Below, in pieces: positions 27,979-35,242 of a DNA stretch of 64,000 nt (the stretch's first letter is position 1; each line of letters begins with the position of its first letter). The position numbers and the translations under genes were made by a program. Location of the stretch: assembly GCA_902763335.1 (NCBI GenBank), contig CACWRR010000011.1, positions 1-64,000 of the forward strand. The letters run 5' to 3'. The DNA is from an uncultured Lachnospiraceae bacterium (GTDB lineage: Bacteria; Bacillota; Clostridia; Lachnospirales; Lachnospiraceae). The notes beneath the pieces are model-generated. The model made no database searches, had not been told where the DNA came from, and saw only the letters and a list, made by a program, of their open reading frames with translations.

Positions 27979-29462
27979 GAATTATCTCTTTCATATACTT
28001 TTGTCATTTTGGAAATAAGACCAATCGTTTTCTCATCAAGTTCTCCCGGCAACATTCTCCATGTCCAGTTGCCACCTAATGTCGAAGGAGTATTTATCCT
28101 TGCCTCACTTCCAAGTCCGAGATAATCCTGCAAAGGTATAATTGCCGTATCAGAAACGCTTGCCATAGCCATTCTTACAAAATCGAGATAAATTTTATCC
28201 TTTGGTGTCCTTCTGTTGTTCATATACTCAAGAGCATACTCTCTGTCCTCTTCGCTTATGCTGTCATACCATCCGACAAGTGTATCATTATCATGTGTTC
28301 CTGTGTAAACAATGGTATTCTTCTCGTATGTGTGTGGGAGATAATTACTCTGCTCTCTTGAATCAAATGCAAACTGTATAAGTTTCATGCCCGGATATCC
28401 GGTATCCTTAACAAGTTTTTCAACGGTATCGGTAAGGTATCCTAGATCCTCTGCAATTATATTAAGTTTGCCAAGTTTATCTTCGATAGATTTAAACAAA
28501 TCTATTCCCGGACCCTTTTCCCATTTTCCGTTTTTCGCTGTTTTATCTCCATACGGTATTGAATAATACTCATCAAAGCCTCTGAAATGGTCAATTCTGA
28601 CTACATCATAGAGCCTGAAGCTGTATTGTACACGTCTTATCCACCACTCGTATCCTGTTTTCTTATGATAATCCCAGTCATATAAAGGATTTCCCCAAAG
28701 CTGACCGTCCGCTGCAAAGGCATCCGGAGGGCATCCTGCAACAGCAATCGGAACATTGTCACTGTTAAACTGGAAAAGTTTTGTGTCTGACCAGCAGTCA
28801 GCACTGTCAAATGCAACATATATAGGAATATCTCCAATAATTTCTATTCCTTTATCGTTGGCATATTTCTTCAATTTCATCCACTGCTCTACAAATTTGA
28901 ACTGCAAGAACTCATAAAATAGTATATCATCTTCTAACTCTTCTCTGTATTCATCAAGAGCTTCTTTCTTTCGTAATCTGATGTCTTCTTCCCACTCTGT
29001 CCATGCAACGCCTTCAAATGAATCTTTTATGGCCATATATAATGCATAATCAGGAAGCCAGTCTTCGTTATCTTTTACAAATTTCTTGAATTCATCATTT
29101 TCTTCTATATTACTTCTCTCGAACGCACACCATAATAAATCGTATCGCTCTTCATAAATTTTTCCATAATCAACTGTTCTGTCATCATCACCAAAATCGC
29201 ACTCATCACATTCTTCTTTTGTAAGCAGCCCTTCTTCTATAAGTTTTTCCAAATCTATAAAATAAGGATTACCTGCAAATGTCGAAAACGACTGATATGG
29301 AGAATCTCCAAAACTTGTCTGTCCCAAAGGTAATATCTGCCAAAAATGTTGATGGGCTTCACTGAGCCCATCAACAAATTCATATGCATCCTTTGAGAAA
29401 CAGCCAATACCATACTCAGACGGCAGACTTGATATAGGTAATAATATACCACTTCTTCTCAT
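27975..29462 (-). CDS. malQ: 4-alpha-glucanotransferase (amylomaltase)
   Basis: MalQ (GH77) transfers glucan segments between maltodextrins, releasing glucose. The 495-residue protein starts MRRSGILLPISSLPSEYGIG. It carries the catalytic nucleophile in VVRIDHFRGF, the acid/base in IIAEDLGYL and the transition-state Asp in YTGTHDNDT. Lower-size bacterial amylomaltases have this length. It follows the permease genes by 17 bases and overlaps the regulator gene, forming a compact uptake-and-use operon. Confidence 0.96.
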   Translation of the reverse strand: MRRSGILLPISSLPSEYGIGCFSKDAYEFVDGLSEAHQHFWQILPLGQTSFGDSPYQSFSTFAGNPYFIDLEKLIEEGLLTKEECDECDFGDDDRTVDYGKIYEERYDLLWCAFERSNIEENDEFKKFVKDNEDWLPDYALYMAIKDSFEGVAWTEWEEDIRLRKKEALDEYREELEDDILFYEFLQFKFVEQWMKLKKYANDKGIEIIGDIPIYVAFDSADCWSDTKLFQFNSDNVPIAVAGCPPDAFAADGQLWGNPLYDWDYHKKTGYEWWIRRVQYSFRLYDVVRIDHFRGFDEYYSIPYGDKTAKNGKWEKGPGIDLFKSIEDKLGKLNIIAEDLGYLTDTVEKLVKDTGYPGMKLIQFAFDSREQSNYLPHTYEKNTIVYTGTHDNDTLVGWYDSISEEDREYALEYMNNRRTPKDKIYLDFVRMAMASVSDTAIIPLQDYLGLGSEARINTPSTLGGNWTWRMLPGELDEKTIGLISKMTKVYERDNS

Positions 29463-29479
29463 CGAATCACATCCTCTTC

Positions 29480-30418
29480 TTAACCTTTAACTGCTCCGGC
29501 AGCAACGCCCTTTATAATATGCTTCTGGCATAATAAATAAAATACAATGATAGGAACAATCGCTATAACCAACATAGCCATGAGCCATCCAAGGTTCTTA
29601 ACACCATGTGAACCTGTACATGCATCAATTGCTATAGGAATAGTCTTAACTTCGGTAGGAAGTATAAGTTTTGGTAACAGATAATCGTTCCAAATCCACA
29701 TTGTCTCAAGAATAGCTACTGTTATACATGTAGGTTTAAGCATAGGTAAAACTATTCTGAAAAATGTCTGTAAAGGTGTACATCCATCAATCATGGCTGC
29801 TTCTTCTACATCGAAAGGTATCGCCTTAACAAATCCACTAAACATGAATACACACATTCCCGCTCCAAAACCTACATATAGGACTATCAGGCCCGGAACA
29901 CTGTTAAGATGTAACATATTTGCAATACTTGACATTGTGTACATAACCATCTGGAATGGTACAACCATTGAAAATACGAATAAGAAATATATAACTGTTG
30001 TATATTTTGTCTTTACTCTTGTTATAAACCAAGCTGCCATAGATGTAAGCAGTACAAGGCATATTACCGCAAATACTGTAATAAGTACTGAATTGATAAT
30101 TGCTGAACGCATTCCTACTTTTTCAGCACCTTCTACATAGTTGCTCCATCCTGTGAAAGAATCCTTTGTAAGTAACTCAAATGCCATTCCCTTACCTTCT
30201 CTGATGGCAAGTTTCTTTTTAAATGAGTTCATAACAATAAGGAATATAGGTGTAAGCCATGCTATTGACAATACAACCATAATGCAAAATGTCACTACTG
30301 TCGATATTGTTGCCATAAGCTTTGCACTCTTAGGATTTACTTCCTTCTGAGGTTTTGCAGTTGTGGCATTAACGCTTTTGGCTAATTCATCTATTTCATT
30401 CTGATTAATATCGCTCAT
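29480..30418 (-). CDS. Maltodextrin ABC transporter permease (MalG type)
   Basis: This 312-residue membrane protein has six predicted helices and the permease-ATPase contact (EAA) motif EEAAMIDGCTPLQTFFRIVL at about residue 206. It has an N-terminal cytosolic extension of about 30 residues. It overlaps the upstream permease gene by one base (TAATG). Sugar specificity is inferred from malQ and the binding protein. No ATPase gene is in the locus, as is common where a shared MsmK-type ATPase serves several transporters. Confidence 0.92.
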   Translation of the reverse strand: MSDINQNEIDELAKSVNATTAKPQKEVNPKSAKLMATISTVVTFCIMVVLSIAWLTPIFLIVMNSFKKKLAIREGKGMAFELLTKDSFTGWSNYVEGAEKVGMRSAIINSVLITVFAVICLVLLTSMAAWFITRVKTKYTTVIYFLFVFSMVVPFQMVMYTMSSIANMLHLNSVPGLIVLYVGFGAGMCVFMFSGFVKAIPFDVEEAAMIDGCTPLQTFFRIVLPMLKPTCITVAILETMWIWNDYLLPKLILPTEVKTIPIAIDACTGSHGVKNLGWLMAMLVIAIVPIIVFYLLCQKHIIKGVAAGAVKG

Positions 30419-31278
30419 TACTGTTCAACCTCCTTGCTTCTTGTTAATCTAAGCTGTAAAAATGTTATTACGGCTACAAGCAGGAAGAATATTACTGCTT
30501 TTGCCTGACCTGTTCCTTCTGCAAACTCATCTACTGAATGATTGTAAAATGTATCATATATATCCATTGCTACAAGATTGGTTTTAGTTGAAAATCCGTT
30601 TAAAGCGTAGTTCTGATCATATAATTTAAATAAGTTAGATATTGAAAGGAACATACATATTGTTATTGAAGGCATAACTAACGGTAAAGTTATCTTTCCT
30701 AAAATCTGAATAGGTTTTGCCCCGTCAATTCTTGCTGCTTCAAGTACATCCTCCGGTATATTCTGTATTCCGGCAATGTAAATAATCATCATGTATCCCA
30801 TAAGCTGCCAGCTCATTACAATGAGCAGCCCCCAGAATCCGTAATTAGCTCCACTGTATCCAAAAACGTGTCCTAAAAACTTCTGGCAGAAAGTATCGAG
30901 AATTTCTTTCCAGATATATCCTAATACAATACCGCCGATAAGGTTAGGCATAAAGAATATAGTACGGAATACATTTGTTCCCGGTAATTTTTTTGTTAAA
31001 AAATATGCAAGTAAAAATGCACCAACATTTATTATGATTACACCTAATATTGTAAACTTAGTTGTTCTAAGTAATGTGTCAACAAATGTTGCATCTTTTG
31101 CTGTAAAAATTTTAATATAATTTGTAAATCCAACCCATGTAGCATCCTTAACCGTTTTAAATTTGCAGAATGACAGATATAATCCCATTATAAATGGTGC
31201 TATAAAAGCCAATGTAAATGCTAACAATGTCGGCAGAACAAATATAGGAAAATATTTCCTGTAAGACTTTGTATTCAT
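30418..31278 (-). CDS. Maltodextrin ABC transporter permease (MalF type)
   Basis: This 286-residue permease has six hydrophobic segments and the EAA motif EAARIDGAKPIQILGKITLP at about residue 183. AGGTG precedes ATG 31278. It is separated from the binding-protein gene by a 143-base gap with two hairpins, the second followed by nine T. It is therefore probably expressed at a lower level than the binding protein. It pairs with the MalG-type permease through a one-base overlap. Confidence 0.92.
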   Translation of the reverse strand: MNTKSYRKYFPIFVLPTLLAFTLAFIAPFIMGLYLSFCKFKTVKDATWVGFTNYIKIFTAKDATFVDTLLRTTKFTILGVIIINVGAFLLAYFLTKKLPGTNVFRTIFFMPNLIGGIVLGYIWKEILDTFCQKFLGHVFGYSGANYGFWGLLIVMSWQLMGYMMIIYIAGIQNIPEDVLEAARIDGAKPIQILGKITLPLVMPSITICMFLSISNLFKLYDQNYALNGFSTKTNLVAMDIYDTFYNHSVDEFAEGTGQAKAVIFFLLVAVITFLQLRLTRSKEVEQ

Positions 31279-31316
31279 AGTTCACCTCATTTTAATAAAT
31301 AGCATGTCAAGTTCTG

Positions 31317-31354
31317 AAAAAAAAAGTGAGCAAAGTTAAAAACCGCACTCACTT
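31317..31354 (-). terminator. Intercistronic attenuator between binding protein and permease genes
   Basis: On the minus strand AAGTGAG (31354-31348) and CTCACTT (31330-31324) form a 7-bp stem with a 17-base loop, followed by a T run down to 31317. It lies about 40 bases before the permease start. A weak stem with a strong T tract suits partial termination, giving more binding protein than permease. Confidence 0.65.
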
Positions 31355-31363
31355 GTTTTTTTA

Positions 31364-31390
31364 GTATTCCCTGCATAACGCAGGGAATAC
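31364..31390 (-). promoter_or_regulatory. Stable hairpin after the binding-protein gene
   Basis: This is a perfect 11-bp stem (31364-31374 with 31380-31390, GTATTCCCTGC and its complement) with a 5-base loop. It is followed on the minus strand by TAAAAAAAC rather than T. It is probably an RNA-stabilising 3' hairpin that protects the upstream message from exonucleases. Confidence 0.6.
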
Positions 31391-31421
31391 GGTATATCGA
31401 GTTAAAATAACATCAGATATT

Positions 31422-32804
31422 TTATTCTGCTGAAGCTGAAGCTTTCTCAGAAGCCCACTGCTCTTTAGCGTTCTTAATAACTGTATCCCAGTCTAATGAA
31501 CCTTCAGCATACTTTAAGAGATCCTCACCTAAAGCATTCTTCCAAGCCTGTCCAGGGAATGTTGTAAAGTTCCATGTAACTGTTGTTGTTTCACTGTTAG
31601 CAGAATCTGCAAGACCCTGTTTTACAAGTGGATCATCAGGAGTATCTGCTCCCTCGAATGGAGAGATGAATCCTAAATCATCTTTAACATAAGCTTTTCC
31701 TGTATCACTTGTATATAACCATGTGAAGAACTTATCTGTAGCTTCTCTGTCAGCGTCAGATGCTTTTGCATTGTATGCAAGGAAGTTCTCTGTTCCTGCA
31801 CAAAGACCCTGTGACTCTTCACCTTCTACACCTGTGTAAATTGGCATGAAGTAAACATCATCTGCTTTTACAGTACATCCGTCTGTACCAGATATCTGTC
31901 CCCATCCCCAGTTACCGTTCTGAACGATAGCACACTCGCCAAGTGCGAACTCAGCCATTGCCTCGTCAACGCTTCCGCTTGAAGCTGCTTCACGTGAAAC
32001 TGTAGCATAGTCAAGATATAAGTCTAAGATATTCTTGTAGTTATCTGCATATGTGAAATCAAGTTCATCTTTGTCAGATACACCATCAGCTTTGTACTCA
32101 TAGTAGATAGGTACATTTGCAAGATGTGTCTGGATTCTCCAGTTGTTATCAGAGTTAAGTGCTGGCTCTGAGAATACACCTGAAATTCCAAGGTCATCTT
32201 TGTGTTTGTCCATATCTTTTACAACTGCTGAAAGTTTCTCGAAGTTGTTGATGTCTTCGATAGATTTGCATCCTGTATCAGCAATTCCGTCTAATGCGAA
32301 GTAATCAGCAAAGATTGTCTTGTTGCAGATAAGGCCATAATACTCTGTTGCCATAGGAACACCGAATACGCCTTCATCTGTGCTTACTGTACCGTTCTTG
32401 TCTACAAGGTTGCTGTAAAGCTCTGTGTCAGACATATCAGCACAATAATCTTTCCATGAGTTGTATCCGACAGGTCCATTGATAATGAAAGCTGTAGGAG
32501 CATCAGACTTAGCCATCTCAGCCTTTAATGTTGACTCATACTGGTTGTTAGCTGCTGTAACTACCTTACAAGAAATTCCTTCTTCTTCTGTGAACTTCTC
32601 AGCTATCTCGTTGAAAGCTTCTTCTGCTTCAGGTTTGAAGTTAAGGAAGTATACAGATCCTTCTGAGCTGTCTCCCTTGTTGCTTTCCTGTTTCTTATCG
32701 CTTCCGCTGTCTTTCTTTGTGTCCTTGCTATCAGAACCACAGCCTGCGAATACTGTTGCTGCCATAGCAACGCAAAGTGTTAAACTTAATAATTTCTTCT
32801 TCAT
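31422..32804 (-). CDS. Maltose/maltodextrin-binding lipoprotein
   Basis: This 460-residue solute-binding protein has a lipoprotein signal: MKKK, a hydrophobic core and lipobox VFAGC, with Cys at about 21. A Ser/Asp/Lys-rich tether follows, then a family 1 (MalE-type) binding fold. Aromatic-rich stretches such as NGNWGWGQ and VTWNFTTFPGQAW could stack on sugars. It is the first gene of the mal operon and has a good ribosome binding site (GGAGAGG). Codon use looks like that of a highly expressed gene. Maltodextrin as ligand is inferred from malQ. Confidence 0.92.
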   Translation of the reverse strand: MKKKLLSLTLCVAMAATVFAGCGSDSKDTKKDSGSDKKQESNKGDSSEGSVYFLNFKPEAEEAFNEIAEKFTEEEGISCKVVTAANNQYESTLKAEMAKSDAPTAFIINGPVGYNSWKDYCADMSDTELYSNLVDKNGTVSTDEGVFGVPMATEYYGLICNKTIFADYFALDGIADTGCKSIEDINNFEKLSAVVKDMDKHKDDLGISGVFSEPALNSDNNWRIQTHLANVPIYYEYKADGVSDKDELDFTYADNYKNILDLYLDYATVSREAASSGSVDEAMAEFALGECAIVQNGNWGWGQISGTDGCTVKADDVYFMPIYTGVEGEESQGLCAGTENFLAYNAKASDADREATDKFFTWLYTSDTGKAYVKDDLGFISPFEGADTPDDPLVKQGLADSANSETTTVTWNFTTFPGQAWKNALGEDLLKYAEGSLDWDTVIKNAKEQWASEKASASAE

Positions 32805-32859
32805 TAATCGTACCTCTCCTTCTTTAATGAATTTATTTTGGGGTCATCCGCATTACCTT

Positions 32860-32874
32860 CGGTAACGTTTCCAA
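32860..32874 (-). promoter_or_regulatory. cre-like / LacI-family operator
   Basis: On the minus strand TTGGAAACGTTACCG matches the cre consensus WTGNAANCGNWNNCW at every fixed position but the last. It is also nearly palindromic around a central CG, like many LacI-family operators. It lies about 8-22 bases downstream of the predicted start of transcription, a repression position. CcpA or the local LacI regulator could bind it. Confidence 0.6.
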
Positions 32875-32887
32875 TAACCATGTACTG

Positions 32888-32916
32888 ATAATAGCACATT
32901 TAAACAATTTTTGCAA
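32888..32916 (-). promoter_or_regulatory. Promoter of the maltodextrin operon
   Basis: On the minus strand TTGCAA (32911-32916) and TATTAT (32888-32893) are spaced by 17 bases, giving a start near 32881 and a leader of about 75 bases. The cre/LacI-like operator is just downstream. Confidence 0.65.
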
Positions 32917-32967
32917 CATATTTTAAAAAACTTCTCATTTTTTTGTGCTTTTTTCCCAAAGAATGGA

Positions 32968-33005
32968 AAAAGTGCAAAAATTTATAGATAATTTTTTGCA
33001 CTTTT
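32968..33005. terminator. Inverted repeat with TTTTTGCAC arms, probable hisA terminator
   Basis: Arms AAAAGTGCAAAAA (32968-32980) and the exact complement (32993-33005) flank a 12-base loop. On the minus strand the stem ends in a T run (TTTTT, then CC). It lies 55 bases after the hisA stop and about 50 bases upstream of the mal -35 box. It can terminate hisA transcripts, or be an operator. Similar TTTTGCAC words recur at 32911 and 33024-33031, and inverted near 32941. The remaining sequence of 32917-33059 shows no gene. Confidence 0.5.
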
Positions 33006-33059
33006 AGCACCATCATTTGTTAATTTTGCACATTCTTCTCAAAAATGTCATCGTCCGGA

Positions 33060-33842
33060 CTAAATTCTGTTTCCATATCTCGATACAATATCATTATATG
33101 CCATTTCACCGCCAAATATGTCCAACGCACTTCCAATAGTAAAATCAAGTTTTCCATTTCCGTACTTTTCAAGCTCACTTATATCCTCAAAGCTTGATAT
33201 TCCGCCGGCATATGTGACAGGTATGCCATTCCATCCTCCCAGAGTCTCTGCCAGTCCTTTTTCTATTCCGGACGCCTTTCCCTCTACATCCACAGCATGA
33301 ATCAGAAATTCATCACAATATCCCGCAAGTTCGTCAAGTACTTTATCCGTTATATATACTTCCGTAAAATTCTGCCATCTGTCTGTAACAATATAATATT
33401 TGTTATCCTTCTTCCTGCAGCTTAAATCCAGTACAAGATTGTCCTTCCCTACAGTATTGCTGATATTACTGAGATTTTCATAGTCTATTTTTCCATTTTT
33501 AAAAACATACGAAGTCACTATTACATGCGATGCACCATTTTCTAAAAAGAATTTTGCATTGTCGGCATTTATTCCCCCGCCTATCTGCATGCCTTTATAA
33601 TAGGTTCCAAGAGCCATTACCGCTGCCCTTTTGGTAGCCTCAAAGTACTCGGAGCCGGCTGAATTAAGTCTTATTATATGTCCTCCCGTAAGTCCATCCC
33701 TTTTATACATTTGTGCATAATACGAACTGTCCTTCTCCGACACGTAATTCTCCACAGCTTTATCATTCTCATCCTTGAGACTTGAACCAACTATCTGTTT
33801 AACTTTGCCATTATGTATATCTATACACGGTCTGAACTTCAT
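33060..33842 (-). CDS. hisA: Eukaryotic-type HisA (ProFAR isomerase)
   Basis: This 260-residue TIM barrel converts ProFAR to PRFAR in histidine synthesis. It aligns with fungal and plant HIS6-type enzymes rather than the usual bacterial HisA: FRPCIDIHNGKVKQIVG, QIGGGIN, HVIVTS, LVLDLSCRK, EFLIHAVDVEG, TYAGGIS and GSALDIFGG are all in register with the eukaryotic sequence as I remember it. Both acid/base Asp residues (CIDIH near residue 8 and the HAVDVEG Asp) are present. It stands alone, 25 bases after metY, away from any his operon. GGAGATAG precedes ATG 33842. Confidence 0.9.
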   Translation of the reverse strand: MKFRPCIDIHNGKVKQIVGSSLKDENDKAVENYVSEKDSSYYAQMYKRDGLTGGHIIRLNSAGSEYFEATKRAAVMALGTYYKGMQIGGGINADNAKFFLENGASHVIVTSYVFKNGKIDYENLSNISNTVGKDNLVLDLSCRKKDNKYYIVTDRWQNFTEVYITDKVLDELAGYCDEFLIHAVDVEGKASGIEKGLAETLGGWNGIPVTYAGGISSFEDISELEKYGNGKLDFTIGSALDIFGGEMAYNDIVSRYGNRI

Positions 33843-33867
33843 TATTCTATCTCCATTCTAATATTTA

Positions 33868-35148
33868 TTAAGCTTTTAATGCCTGCTCTATGTCTGCTAT
33901 GATATCATCAACATTTTCTATACCTACTGATAATCTGATAAGGTCAGGCTGAACTCCCGCCTCTATAAGCTGTTCTTCCGTAAGCTGTCTGTGCGTATGA
34001 CTTGCCGGATGAAGCACCGATGTTCTGGCATCTGCCACATGTGTAACTATAGCTGCAAGCCTAAGATTGTCCATAAATCTTATTGCTCTGTCTCTTCCAC
34101 CCTTTAATCCGAATGATATAACGCCACAGCTTCCATTTGGCATATATTTCCCGGCAAGCTTATGATACTTATTATCTTCAAGGCCACAATAATTAACCCA
34201 TGAAACCTCATCATTATTATTAAGATACTCTGCTACCTTCTGTGCATTTTCACAGTGTCTCGCCACTCTTAAATGAAGTGTTTCAAGTCCCACATTAAGA
34301 AGGAACGCATTCTGTGGTGACTGTATTGAACCTAAGTCTCTCATAAGCTGTACTGTAGCCTTTGTGATATATGCAAGTTTTCCAAACTTCTGTGTATATA
34401 CTATTCCATGATATGACTCATCAGGCTGTGTGAGTCCGTGGAATTTATCACCATATTTTTCCCAGTCAAAATTTCCACTGTCAACAACACATCCGCCGAC
34501 AGCCATTGCATGTCCGTCCATATATTTGGTCGTAGAATGTGTAACTATATCTGCTCCCCACTCAAAAGGTCTGCAGTTAATAGGTGTTGCAAATGTATTA
34601 TCTACTATAAGAGGTACTCCGTGGCTGTGGGCTATACATGCAAATTTCTCTATATCAAGCACTACAAGCGACGGATTTGATATTGTTTCAGCAAATAAGG
34701 CTTTGGTATTTGGTTTAAATGCTGCATTTATCTCTTCGTCAGATGCATCCGGATCTATAAATGTTACATCTATACCAAGCTTTTTCATCGTAACCGCAAA
34801 CAAATTGAATGTTCCACCATATATAGGTGCAAAACTTACAATGTGGTCTCCTGCCTCACATATGTTAAATACAGCATAAAAATTTGCTGCCTGCCCTGAT
34901 GATGTAAGCATGGCTCCTACTCCGCCCTCAAGTTCGGCAATTTTAGCTGCCACCGCATCATTTGTAGGATTCTGAAGTCTTGTGTAAAAATATCCTGCAT
35001 CCTCTAAATCAAACAGTCTTCCCATCTGGTCACTTGTCTCATATTTAAATGTGGTACTCTGATATATAGGCAATACCCTCGGCTCACCTTTTTTTGGCTC
35101 CCATCCTGCCTGAACGCATATTGTTTCTGGTTTTCTTTTTCCTGTCAT
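33868..35148 (-). CDS. metY: O-acetylhomoserine sulfhydrylase
   Basis: This 426-residue PLP enzyme of the Cys/Met metabolism family makes homocysteine from O-acetylhomoserine and sulfide. It has YFYTRLQNPTNDAV, TSSGQAANF, the PLP-contacting VDNTFATP, the Schiff-base Lys in THSTTKYMDGH and the long insertion typical of MetY (about residues 225-260, KFHGLTQPDESYHG). No SAM riboswitch or T-box is seen; the leader is only about 35 bases beyond the pnp terminator. It may therefore depend on read-through from pnp or on a promoter I cannot see. hisA follows. Confidence 0.93.
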   Translation of the reverse strand: MTGKRKPETICVQAGWEPKKGEPRVLPIYQSTTFKYETSDQMGRLFDLEDAGYFYTRLQNPTNDAVAAKIAELEGGVGAMLTSSGQAANFYAVFNICEAGDHIVSFAPIYGGTFNLFAVTMKKLGIDVTFIDPDASDEEINAAFKPNTKALFAETISNPSLVVLDIEKFACIAHSHGVPLIVDNTFATPINCRPFEWGADIVTHSTTKYMDGHAMAVGGCVVDSGNFDWEKYGDKFHGLTQPDESYHGIVYTQKFGKLAYITKATVQLMRDLGSIQSPQNAFLLNVGLETLHLRVARHCENAQKVAEYLNNNDEVSWVNYCGLEDNKYHKLAGKYMPNGSCGVISFGLKGGRDRAIRFMDNLRLAAIVTHVADARTSVLHPASHTHRQLTEEQLIEAGVQPDLIRLSVGIENVDDIIADIEQALKA

Positions 35149-35184
35149 TTTTCATTTTCCTCTCTTTAATCTTTAATATTTAAA

Positions 35185-35216
35185 AGCCCCGGCGCCTGCT
35201 ATATGACGCCAGAGCT
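35185..35216 (-). terminator. Terminator after pnp
   Basis: On the minus strand AGCTCTGGCG (35216-35207) pairs with CGCCGGGGCT (35194-35185), 10 bp including two G-U pairs, with a 12-base loop. TTTAAAT follows. It lies about 27 bases past the pnp stop and before metY. The short T run suggests leaky termination. Confidence 0.7.
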
Positions 35217-35242
35217 CCTAATCTTCATATTTAACTCCGATA

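Noticed and set aside
35149..35242. Possible SAM riboswitch or T-box before metY
   Set aside because: Only about 35 bases separate the pnp terminator from metY, too short for either, and no matching sequence blocks are present.
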